Source: Thermoflexia bacterium (lineage in GTDB: Bacteria; Chloroflexota; Anaerolineae; B4-G1). From it: a stretch of DNA of 39,102 bases. The notes under the pieces were generated by a model. It did no database searches and was not told the origin of the DNA. It was given only the letters and a program-made list of their open reading frames with translations. The stretch is taken from assembly GCA_011192155.1 (NCBI GenBank), contig DUEK01000032.1, forward strand, positions 1 to 39,102. The letters run 5' to 3'. Of the stretch, positions 15,161-22,341 are shown one piece after another; within the stretch, counting starts at the first letter, position 1, and each line of letters opens with the position of its first letter. The position numbers and the translations under genes are program-made.

Positions 15161-15197
15161 TATCTAATTCCTCCAACTGATAGATTGCACTGACGTC

Positions 15198-15226
15198 ATT
15201 TTACAACAACTTGGCCGATTTGTAAA
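15198..15226 (-). promoter_or_regulatory. Predicted rpsT promoter
   Basis: On the minus strand, TTTACA and TAAAAT are separated by 17 bp. The -35 occupies 15221-15226 and overlaps the -35 of the divergent promoter by five bases. Confidence 0.6.
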
Positions 15227-15248
15227 GTCTGCACGGCTGGCTTATAAT
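15220..15248 (+). promoter_or_regulatory. Predicted divergent promoter for the 15309-17341 operon
   Basis: TTGTAA and TATAAT are separated by 17 bp. The -35 (15220-15225) shares five bases with the rpsT -35 on the other strand. Between it and the gene lies a short A-rich stretch of repeated AACGTC/AACATC-like words (15258-15298). Confidence 0.62.
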
Positions 15249-15308
15249 ACGAGGAGCGTGAAACGTCGAATGTCAAACGCAAAACATCAAATGTGAAGCG
15301 AGGTGAGG

Positions 15309-15887
15309 ATGATGGGCAATGTTGGCGAGATGCCTGGAGAGATTGAGTGGATGACCAACGAACAGATGCGGGGCGAGTTGCGCGAGGTAGCCGCAGAACT
15401 CGACGTACTACAGGGCCAGATGGCGGAATGGAGCGAATTGCATCACTTTTTGCACGAGAGCTTGGTTGCTTTTACTGTGTTCCAGGCTCGTCTTACCCCA
15501 TTTGGTGAGCATAACGGAGAGCATAATGGTAGGTATAATCTTGATGCGGGCGAGCGCCAGATGCTTTTGCAGGATTGGAGACTGTGCCAGAGCAGGCTAG
15601 ACGCATTGGCAGACTTTGCCGAAGGGGTCAAGTGCATTGGCCGCTCATTCCGGCGAGAAGGACGCAAGTTGTATGGAGAACGTTGGGCGGTGGAGGTTAT
15701 CGCGTTGCAATTGTTGTTCGAGGATGCATTGACGGAGAACGATCTCAACCTTGTGAGCTTGTTCGAGTTGGCCGAGGAGTTCAATACCGTTTGTCATCGC
15801 TATCTTGCGTTAGCCGACCGTAAATTGCTGACGGCAGTGGATGAATTACGGCGGCTGTCCACGCGTCTGCTGGGAGAGATGCAATGA
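15309..15887 (+). CDS. Cytoplasmic alpha-helical protein of unknown function
   Basis: This protein of about 192 residues has no signal peptide or membrane segment. The sequence is rich in Leu, Glu, Arg and Gln with a heptad-like character (QMRGELREVAAELDVLQGQM near residue 20, then ADFAEGVKCIGRSFRREGRK and LADRKLLTAVDELRRLS), suggesting a helical bundle or coiled coil. I recognise no domain. GTG (15303) and ATG (15309, 15312) are all possible starts behind AGGTGAGG. Its stop overlaps the next gene's ATG (ATGA), so it probably works with that membrane-anchored protein, perhaps as its cytoplasmic partner. Confidence 0.65.
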   Translation: MMGNVGEMPGEIEWMTNEQMRGELREVAAELDVLQGQMAEWSELHHFLHESLVAFTVFQARLTPFGEHNGEHNGRYNLDAGERQMLLQDWRLCQSRLDALADFAEGVKCIGRSFRREGRKLYGERWAVEVIALQLLFEDALTENDLNLVSLFELAEEFNTVCHRYLALADRKLLTAVDELRRLSTRLLGEMQ

Positions 15888-17341
15888 ACGACATTCTGAA
15901 AGCTTTTCAACGACGGCATCAGGAAAAGTTGGAGCAGCTTCAGCGCGATGAGGTAGATGAGGCCTTGATAGATGGGCTTCAATTGCTGATCGCTGATTTG
16001 CGGCAGGCCGGCGGCGCTGTTGCCGACCCGGCCGGACGCGGTCAACTGCGGGCGCTGATGCGCTTTTGGGGCAACGTTGTCTACGACCACACGGACGCTT
16101 ACCCCGATATGACACTGCACCCGCTTGACCCTGGAAGAACCCCGCCGCCGGAGGAGTTGGCTCGTCGCCCGTTGCCGCCTTTGATCTGGGCGCTCGTCGG
16201 CGGGGCGGCCGCCATCATCATCGCGGTGGGGCTGGTTGGCCTGGGGCGGCTCACGAGACCAGAAGCGGCGCCGATCACGGCGACGCCGGCTCCTTTCTTG
16301 AGCGATGTAGCGGTGGGCGCGGGATTGGACTCGAGCGGCGCGTTGGAGGCGGCCTCCGACATCTTTTGCACGAATACCGCCGAGATCGCCGCCGAATTCG
16401 CGCTGGAGGGCATCCAGCCCGAGATGGAGTGGCGATGGGAGGTGAAACGGGATGGAGATATCGTGGCCGACCAGCCCACCGCTCCATGGGGTAGGGAGAC
16501 GCAACGGGCCGGCGTCCGTCTCCTCGCCGGCGGCTCAGAGGGTGTGGAACCGGGTCAGTACGAGTTGCTGGTTTATGTGGGGGAGCGGGTGGTAGGGGCA
16601 CACTCGTTTAGAGTGCTGGACACAGCGCCGCGCGTCTTTGACTTGCAGGTGACAGATGCGCCCAGGCCGGCGGAGGGATCGACCAGTGAGGGAGCATTTG
16701 AGGATGGCGTGCGGGTATTCTATTTGAGTTACGAGTACGAGGGGCTGTGTCTGGGGGTGGACGCCTCGTACGTGCTTTACCACGAGGGAGAGCGAGTTCA
16801 GGAGCGTGTGGAGACGTGGAGCAGCGCCCCTCAAGGAGAGACGCAAATCAGTTTCCAAGCCCCCGGCGACCTATCGTTCTCCTCCGGCGATTACGAGGCA
16901 GCCGTGATAGTGGCAGGTGAAGAGCAGGCTCGTGTGAGGTTTACGATTGTGGATCCAGCGTCAGTGGAGAAGCCGCCCGTTCCCGCTATGGGCGACATCA
17001 CCATTGCTCTGGGCGTGCAGCCCGACGGCGAGCCGATCATCACCGCGCCGGATAACGTCTTTGACTGGAACACCAAAGTGGTCTATGCTATCTTTGACTA
17101 TGTGGATATGAGCGATGGGCTGAGGTGGTCAGCGGTGTGGATGCGCAACGGCCAGGAGGCGGCGCGGGAGGGGCACTTTTGGGACATAGAGGAGGATGGG
17201 GCGGAGGGCGCGCGCTGGGTGGCTCACTGCAATGAACTCGGCCGGGTGCTTCCTGGCGGGAATTACAGCGTGACGCTCTACATAGAGAACGTCGCGCAGC
17301 GCACGGCAGATTTCAGGATTTTATATTACGTACCTCAATAG
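15884..17341 (+). CDS. Single-pass membrane protein with three beta-sandwich-like outer domains, unknown function
   Basis: This 485-residue protein has a cytoplasmic helical N-terminus (1-97), one membrane helix (about 98-122, LIWALVGGAAAIIIAVGLVG) and a large outer part. The outer part seems to hold three related domains, each ending in a similar strand pair: GQYELLVYVGE...FRVLD (about 222-245), GDYEAAVIVAG...FTIVD (about 337-360) and GNYSVTLYIEN...FRILY (about 462-482). This suggests three tandem Ig-like repeats with low identity. It is coupled by a 4-nt overlap to the helical protein upstream, and the pair is driven by the promoter at 15220-15248. I recognise no family; a sensor or anchoring role is only a guess. 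A convergent gene follows 42 bp later. Confidence 0.7.
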   Translation: MNDILKAFQRRHQEKLEQLQRDEVDEALIDGLQLLIADLRQAGGAVADPAGRGQLRALMRFWGNVVYDHTDAYPDMTLHPLDPGRTPPPEELARRPLPPLIWALVGGAAAIIIAVGLVGLGRLTRPEAAPITATPAPFLSDVAVGAGLDSSGALEAASDIFCTNTAEIAAEFALEGIQPEMEWRWEVKRDGDIVADQPTAPWGRETQRAGVRLLAGGSEGVEPGQYELLVYVGERVVGAHSFRVLDTAPRVFDLQVTDAPRPAEGSTSEGAFEDGVRVFYLSYEYEGLCLGVDASYVLYHEGERVQERVETWSSAPQGETQISFQAPGDLSFSSGDYEAAVIVAGEEQARVRFTIVDPASVEKPPVPAMGDITIALGVQPDGEPIITAPDNVFDWNTKVVYAIFDYVDMSDGLRWSAVWMRNGQEAAREGHFWDIEEDGAEGARWVAHCNELGRVLPGGNYSVTLYIENVAQRTADFRILYYVPQ

Positions 17342-17383
17342 CCTAACGCGTTTCGTAGGGCGGGGTGGTATCTCGCTTTTTGG

Positions 17384-19336
17384 TCACGTGGTCATACGTC
17401 GCCACATTGCTCGCAGTGCTGTGTAGATGCGGCTGCTCTGCAGATGAGCCTTCAGCCCGCTTCTGTTGGGGGGTGTTGTGATCAGCGGGGTGGGCGCTTC
17501 GGGAGGTTTCTGCGCGGGAGCGCGCTCGACCCACTGTGCAGGCAGGTAGAGTTTGTGACTGACCTTTACTTCCTCTAGCGTTGTCTGGGCCTGTTTCGAC
17601 AGGCGGCGGTTTTCGACATAGTCGCTCACGCGTCTGGCGACATTGCCCAGCAACGCTTTTTCCTCGTCAATAAAATCGCACTCCTGAGTGTATGAAACGT
17701 GTACCCGGCCTGCCACCTCACCACTGCCGATGTGTATCTCTTCCGCGATCTGGCGCGCTGACTTTATTGCCGATCCCACACCGTAAATCCGCCCTTCAAA
17801 CTCGATGGCAACCACGCATGCGTCGGGGTACTGCATGACGGACGGAATGCGGTTCGTCAGCCATTGCAGGAACTCGAACAGCGGCGGCCTTTCTTCTATT
17901 TTCCGGCTAATGTCGTTCATGCAATCAATTTGTTGGCTCTGTTTGTCCAGGAGTATCTCGGCTCGTTTTTGTGCGGTTATGTCGGTCACAACGGTGACCA
18001 GGTGAAGCGGGCTTCCAATTTCGTCGTGGGCGAGAAAGATGCTCTGAACAATGGGGGTGATTATGCTCTCGGTTGAGAGGAGCGCCAATTCACCGGTCCA
18101 CTGACCTTCTCGCATAGCGGTAGGGAGAATTTCGTTTTGCACGCGTTCTTGCAAATATTCGGGGTAACAGGAGATGATGGATTTGCCAATGAGGTCTTCT
18201 GGTTGGGCTGCGCCGAGGATGTTGCAGAGAGCGGAATTTGCATAGGTGATGGTATTATCCTCCAGGGCGAGCCAGCCGATGCCTTCGGATGCCTGGGCGA
18301 ATTGACGGAGGACGTCGGCTTCTTCGAGCAGGTGATTGCTTCCGATGATGCTGGCGACTCGGCTGGCCAGGTCCAGAAGCACGATTTCGTCCTCGCGGGT
18401 GAGCGTACCGGCTGTATCGCTCAGCACGTCGAGCACGCCCAGTACCCGATTACGTAGTTTCATAGGTACTGCCAGTTCCCCTTGGGTGTTGGGAAAGTTA
18501 GGGTGGTGCATCCAATAGGAATTTTGCGAGACGTCGGGGGCCAGGATGGGCTTGCCGGTGATCGCTGCCGTACCGACGATGCCTTTACCGTAGGGCAGTC
18601 TGTGGCCGGCGCTTCCCATCTCTTCCCCGGTGTGCGCGTAGCTTTTGACAAGCACCACGGCGCTTAGTTCGGGGATGTGGTGAAAGATCTGAACGTGGTA
18701 ATAGCCCAATCGTTCTTTGACGAGGGTAACGACGCGCTGATAAAGTCCATCCAAAGTAGGGGCGGCGGCAATTTCCTGGGCCAGCCCGGCGACGAGTTGT
18801 ATTTGGAGGACGCGGTGCTCGCACATTGCATCCCGTTCGTGCTCCAGGGTTTTGCGCTTGGAGATATCACGAGTGATGGTGGCTATGCTGATGGGTTCTC
18901 CTGAACTATCCAGTACGGGAAAGATGGTCAAATAGGCGTCAAACGTGGCGCCGTTTTTGCGCTTCTGTCGCACTTCACCACGCCAACCACCCGCCATAGC
19001 CTGGGGAAGCAATTGTTTTGTGAGGGCGGGGATGTCATCTTGGGGCCAGAGACTGGTCAGCGGCAGGCCGTTCATCTCCTGACGTTCATAGTCGTAGCCA
19101 AAGCTGTTGTAGCAGGCGCGGTTGCCATAGGTCTGATAGCCTTCCATATCGTTGATAGAGATGGCATCCGGGGCGTTTTCGACCAGGGTTTGGAAGACAG
19201 CTTGCTGTCTTTTGATTTGCTTGTGCTCGGCGGGGCGCTTTAGGGGCGCGAGCGCGTCTTTCTGGCTTATTGAGAGACCGGCCAGATCGGAAAACAAATC
19301 TTCAAGTTGTGCTTTGATTTCTTTGTTATCCTGCAT
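17384..19336 (-). CDS. PAS/GAF multi-domain sensory protein without an output domain
   Basis: This 650-residue cytoplasmic protein has a PAS domain at about 44-160 (LVENAPDAISINDMEG, FDAYLTIFPVLDSSGEPI, ITRDISKRK). A GAF domain follows at about 180-335 (QEIAAAPTLDGLYQRVV, YGKGIVGTAAITGKPIL, ELAVPMKLRNRVLGVLDV), then a second PAS at about 345-460 ending VTVVTDITAQKRAE. A third GAF-like region (about 470-605) has DACVVAIEFEGRIYG. No histidine kinase, GGDEF, EAL or HTH domain follows; the C-terminal 50 residues are basic and Pro-rich. It overlaps the end of the ParA gene by 11 nt, so the two are co-translated. It may sense a ligand for a separate protein. Confidence 0.85.
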   Translation of the reverse strand: MQDNKEIKAQLEDLFSDLAGLSISQKDALAPLKRPAEHKQIKRQQAVFQTLVENAPDAISINDMEGYQTYGNRACYNSFGYDYERQEMNGLPLTSLWPQDDIPALTKQLLPQAMAGGWRGEVRQKRKNGATFDAYLTIFPVLDSSGEPISIATITRDISKRKTLEHERDAMCEHRVLQIQLVAGLAQEIAAAPTLDGLYQRVVTLVKERLGYYHVQIFHHIPELSAVVLVKSYAHTGEEMGSAGHRLPYGKGIVGTAAITGKPILAPDVSQNSYWMHHPNFPNTQGELAVPMKLRNRVLGVLDVLSDTAGTLTREDEIVLLDLASRVASIIGSNHLLEEADVLRQFAQASEGIGWLALEDNTITYANSALCNILGAAQPEDLIGKSIISCYPEYLQERVQNEILPTAMREGQWTGELALLSTESIITPIVQSIFLAHDEIGSPLHLVTVVTDITAQKRAEILLDKQSQQIDCMNDISRKIEERPPLFEFLQWLTNRIPSVMQYPDACVVAIEFEGRIYGVGSAIKSARQIAEEIHIGSGEVAGRVHVSYTQECDFIDEEKALLGNVARRVSDYVENRRLSKQAQTTLEEVKVSHKLYLPAQWVERAPAQKPPEAPTPLITTPPNRSGLKAHLQSSRIYTALRAMWRRMTT

Positions 19337-20090
19337 GGTTCATCAGTTCCTTGGCAAGCGCGCGGTACTGTTGCGCGCCCCGGGTATTGGGCTCGTAGAG
19401 TGTGATCGGCTGGCCGAACACCGGGCTTTCTTTTAGTTTGGTGTCGATCTCAATAATGGTCTCGAAGAGTACCTTGTCCATTCCATGCTGCATTTGATCA
19501 AGTATGAGCTGGCAGATTCTGTTGCGCTGGTCGTACATCGTCACTAGCACCTGGTAGGCCAGCCGGGGGTTGGTTCTCTCGCGCACCAGCATCGCCAGTT
19601 CTATCGTCTGACGCAACGAATGTACAGCGTAATACTCGCACTGGACGGGGATGATGAGCAGGTCGGCCGCAGTCAGGGCGTTGAGGGTTAGCGTGCCAAA
19701 GGAGGGGGGGCAGTCTATCAAGACAAAGTCGTAGAAATCCCCTTCCATGGCATCCAGCCCGCGCTTTAGGTAATACTCATAGTTTGGTCGCCCGTAGAGG
19801 ATTTTATCAAGGACAGCCAGTCCGCGCTTGGCAGGGATGATGTCTAGGCCATAAGCTTCGCTCTCGCGGCTGACGCTCACCAGTGAGGTGTTTCCCAGCA
19901 GGGCATCGTCTATCGTGTAGCGCAGTTCCTCTGGTTTCAATCCCAGCGAGAGGGTGAGGTTGTTTTGGGGATCCATATCAATGAGCAGCACGATTTGCCC
20001 CATCTCGGCCAGACAGGCTCCCAAAGATAGGCAAGTGGTGGTCTTGGCCACCCCGCCTTTTTGATTACTGATAGCGATGGTTGTGGTCAT
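19326..20090 (-). CDS. ParA/Soj-like P-loop ATPase (orphan)
   Basis: This 254-residue MinD/ParA-superfamily ATPase has the deviant Walker A QKGGVAKTT at residues 10-18 (signature lysines K11 and K16), Walker A' LLIDMDPQNN near 35-44, and Walker B VLIDCPPSFG near 121-130. The middle has the VQCEYYAVHSLRQT block of chromosomal Soj proteins. Such ATPases bind DNA or membrane in the ATP state and position cargo. No ParB or parS-like site is seen nearby. It lies downstream of a LytR-CpsA-Psr gene, separated by about 200 bp of palindromes, and overlaps the PAS/GAF gene. It might position a protein complex rather than DNA, but this is speculation. Confidence 0.92.
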   Translation of the reverse strand: MTTTIAISNQKGGVAKTTTCLSLGACLAEMGQIVLLIDMDPQNNLTLSLGLKPEELRYTIDDALLGNTSLVSVSRESEAYGLDIIPAKRGLAVLDKILYGRPNYEYYLKRGLDAMEGDFYDFVLIDCPPSFGTLTLNALTAADLLIIPVQCEYYAVHSLRQTIELAMLVRERTNPRLAYQVLVTMYDQRNRICQLILDQMQHGMDKVLFETIIEIDTKLKESPVFGQPITLYEPNTRGAQQYRALAKELMNHAG

Positions 20091-20104
20091 AGTTTCACTC
20101 TTTT

Positions 20105-20229
20105 AGCAGCAATTCCCGTTTTGTAGCCGCGATTTCCAAATCGCGTCTGTTTTTCCGCGTAAAGCGCCCTGCGCGATTGCGAAATCGCGGCTACGACCTG
20201 ACTTTTCCCCCATAACGGGAATTGCTGCT
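20105..20229. repeat. Nested palindrome with TGTAGCCGCGATTTCC repeat
   Basis: The outer 16-bp arms AGCAGCAATTCCCGTT (20105-20120) and AACGGGAATTGCTGCT (20214-20229) are perfect inverted copies. The inner 13-bp arms TAGCCGCGATTTC (20124-20136) and GAAATCGCGGCTA (20181-20193) are also perfect. Within the left inner part CGCGATTT-cc-AAATCGCG is a further hairpin. Confidence 0.7.
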
Positions 20230-20234
20230 CTTTT

Positions 20235-20293
20235 AGAACACGGATTGAGGGGATTATCTGATTTGATCCGCCCATCCTGCCCATCTGTGTTCT
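20235..20293. repeat. AGAACACGGATTG-type inverted repeat abutting the LCP stop codon
   Basis: AGAACACGGAT (20235-20245) and ATCTGTGTTCT (20283-20293) are inverted copies with one mismatch. A related copy lies on the other strand at 38962-38983. The last base belongs to the stop codon of the LCP gene. Confidence 0.55.
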
Positions 20294-22119
20294 CACGGGC
20301 ATGTCTGGTAATCTGCTCCGAGGATCAAGCGGAAGCCAAACTCGGAGGAGCCATCCGGCTGGCGGATGACGCGGCTATCTGGAATCTGGAACATCTGTTG
20401 CAGGTATCCTGCGCCGGTACCCTTGACGTGCTCGCTAAAGATGACTAGTTGGGTCTCGGCATAGTCACGCCGGTCTGGCTTGCCGGCCACGGCCGGGAAT
20501 CCGGACCGGTAGAGTCTGTCCACGGCCAATGAATCCCAATCTTGGTTGGAGGTTCCGTTCCATACTTCGACCAGTTTATAAGTGCGCCCCATGCGCGCTT
20601 CTGGAACGGGGGCCATCGCCTCCGCCAACATGGGCTGGATTTTCTCCCACTGGGGAAGAAAGACGGCCCCTCCGTATGGCGTTGTCCACGGCGTTACCAT
20701 TCCCGCGCCGATGTTGTAAAAGCGTACGTTCTGGTCCTTCAATGTGAGCGCTGTCTGCGCCAAGTCCAGGATGGTGGTGAACGCCAGGTCTGTCTCTACC
20801 ATGTCTTGCCCTTGCGTCCACAGGGCTGGAACCTGGGTGAGTATGCCTACGTTTCGCGCTTCGTGCCAGATGGCCTGAAGGACTTGTTGCTGGCGACGCT
20901 CGCGGGAAAAAACGCTGGTTGTTTTCCGTGAGCGCGCGTACCAGAGGGCGGTCTCGCCATCCATGTGATGCAGCCCCGGTTCCATGGCCAGGATGGGGTA
21001 CTCTCCGTTCTCGTCGGGGTAGGGCCAGTGGTCGCTGAGTGGGCAATGAACGGGAATATCCACTCCACCGACGGTATCCACAATGCCGATCAGCCCGTCA
21101 AAGTTGGTGCGGGCGAAATAGTCTACTCGAATACCTAGGTTGTAGAGCAAGGTGTCGCGGATCAGGGCTGGGCCTCCTCCCTCGTAATTATACTTTTCTC
21201 CGTAGAAATCGGCAAAGTTGATGCGGCTCATCCAAAAGTTGGGAATGTAGAGGTATATATCGCGCGGGACAGAGATCACAGAGACAGAGCCTCGGTCGCG
21301 CTGGATGGAGACGATTTGGACGACATCGGTGTGCCACTCCGACCAGTCCGCGCGCTGATCGCTGCCCAGGACGGCGATGTTGACGACGCCGGCGGCCACA
21401 GGCACGGGCTGGACGGGAGTGGGGATGGGAAGTGTGTAGGAGACTATGGCGGCGGCTATGGCTATGGCGTCTGGGTCCATAGTGGGGAAGGGGGCTGGGA
21501 TGACGAAGGAATTGTCTGGAGGGGCGGGCGCTGGTGTGGGAGTGGAGGCCGGCGCCGGCGTGGCTGATGGGAGAGGCGAATCATCAAGTGTCATAGATGG
21601 GTGGGCAGGATCGGCGGGCGTGGCTGAAGGAGTGGGCAGGGCGGTTGCGATAAGCGTGGGAGGGTTGGGGGCGGATGCCATTGCTGCTGCGGCAGGAGCC
21701 GCCGCTTGTATTGATGGGTTGACCGCCCATCCGATCAGCGTAGTCGCCATCAGGCACATCACCAATGCAGTCAGCCCAACCTGGTACGCTGCCCAACGGC
21801 GCCTGGGGAAACGTTTCTGGGGAGCAGGTTTGTGCTCTCTAGGAGATGCTTGGGGAGGAGGGGCAGACACGCGCCTCCACGCCCATTGCAATGCTGTGCG
21901 GGTGCGCGGGTTCTGCGGGTGAGCCTCCATCGCCCTGGTGATGTAGGCGATGCTATCCTGGGGATTGTTGGCCAAGTAGCCGAGCCATACCAGTGCGGTA
22001 TTATTGGTCGGGTCTCTGCGCAGCACGGTCTGAAAGACAGCCCGAGCATCTTCCCTCCGCCCGGCGCGGGTTGCCCTCATCCCTTTCCACAACATCTCTG
22101 TAGTTGGCATCGTTTTCAT
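20293..22119 (-). CDS. LytR-CpsA-Psr (LCP) family protein with N-terminal TPR
   Basis: This is a 608-residue protein. A TPR-like cytoplasmic region covers residues 10-80 (GRREDARAVFQTVLRRDPTN). A basic stretch precedes one membrane helix (about 110-130), and a long Pro/Ala/Thr-rich outer linker covers 131-245. The LCP domain covers about 250-420: NIAVLGSDQR, VISVPRDIYLYIP, YFARTNFDGLIGIVDTVGGV and YARSRKTTSVFSRERRQQ. The conserved Asp and Arg residues that bind the polyprenyl-phosphate glycan are present. A C-terminal LytR_C-like region covers about 500-600 (VEVWNGTSNQDWDSLAVDRL). LCP proteins attach glycopolymers to the cell wall or other acceptors. It is driven by a promoter divergent from the sensor kinase and may be cotranscribed with parA. 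The TPR at the N-terminus is unusual for LCP proteins. Confidence 0.9.
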   Translation of the reverse strand: MKTMPTTEMLWKGMRATRAGRREDARAVFQTVLRRDPTNNTALVWLGYLANNPQDSIAYITRAMEAHPQNPRTRTALQWAWRRVSAPPPQASPREHKPAPQKRFPRRRWAAYQVGLTALVMCLMATTLIGWAVNPSIQAAAPAAAAMASAPNPPTLIATALPTPSATPADPAHPSMTLDDSPLPSATPAPASTPTPAPAPPDNSFVIPAPFPTMDPDAIAIAAAIVSYTLPIPTPVQPVPVAAGVVNIAVLGSDQRADWSEWHTDVVQIVSIQRDRGSVSVISVPRDIYLYIPNFWMSRINFADFYGEKYNYEGGGPALIRDTLLYNLGIRVDYFARTNFDGLIGIVDTVGGVDIPVHCPLSDHWPYPDENGEYPILAMEPGLHHMDGETALWYARSRKTTSVFSRERRQQQVLQAIWHEARNVGILTQVPALWTQGQDMVETDLAFTTILDLAQTALTLKDQNVRFYNIGAGMVTPWTTPYGGAVFLPQWEKIQPMLAEAMAPVPEARMGRTYKLVEVWNGTSNQDWDSLAVDRLYRSGFPAVAGKPDRRDYAETQLVIFSEHVKGTGAGYLQQMFQIPDSRVIRQPDGSSEFGFRLILGADYQTCP

Positions 22120-22170
22120 TCTCAGATTTAGATTGGGAGCATGACCACTCCAATTGTTCTGAAGCGGCTC

Positions 22171-22199
22171 ATTATATTTTCATTGTACTGTGATTTGAA
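22171..22199 (-). promoter_or_regulatory. Predicted promoter of the LCP gene
   Basis: On the minus strand, TTCAAA and TATAAT are separated by 17 bp, about 50 bp upstream of the LCP start. Confidence 0.5.
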
Positions 22200-22251
22200 G
22201 AAGAGTGACGTTACGGCAGGGTTACGAGGCAGTTACAGCGCAAGTAGACGA

Positions 22252-22281
22252 TTGACAACTCCTCCCTACCTGTGCTAAAAT
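22252..22281 (+). promoter_or_regulatory. Predicted promoter of the sensor kinase
   Basis: TTGACA and TAAAAT are separated by 18 bp. They lie about 60 bp upstream of the kinase start, which has GAGG at 8 nt. Confidence 0.65.
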
Positions 22282-22341
22282 AGTGTCAAGAGACTCCGCA
22301 CTGAATACGCGCTAGCATTGAGGGCGGCGTGAGGTAACGAT

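Noticed and set aside
20091-20292. parS sites for the orphan ParA
   Set aside because: No copy of the usual 16-bp parS consensus was seen; the palindromes have other sequences and occur elsewhere without ParA.
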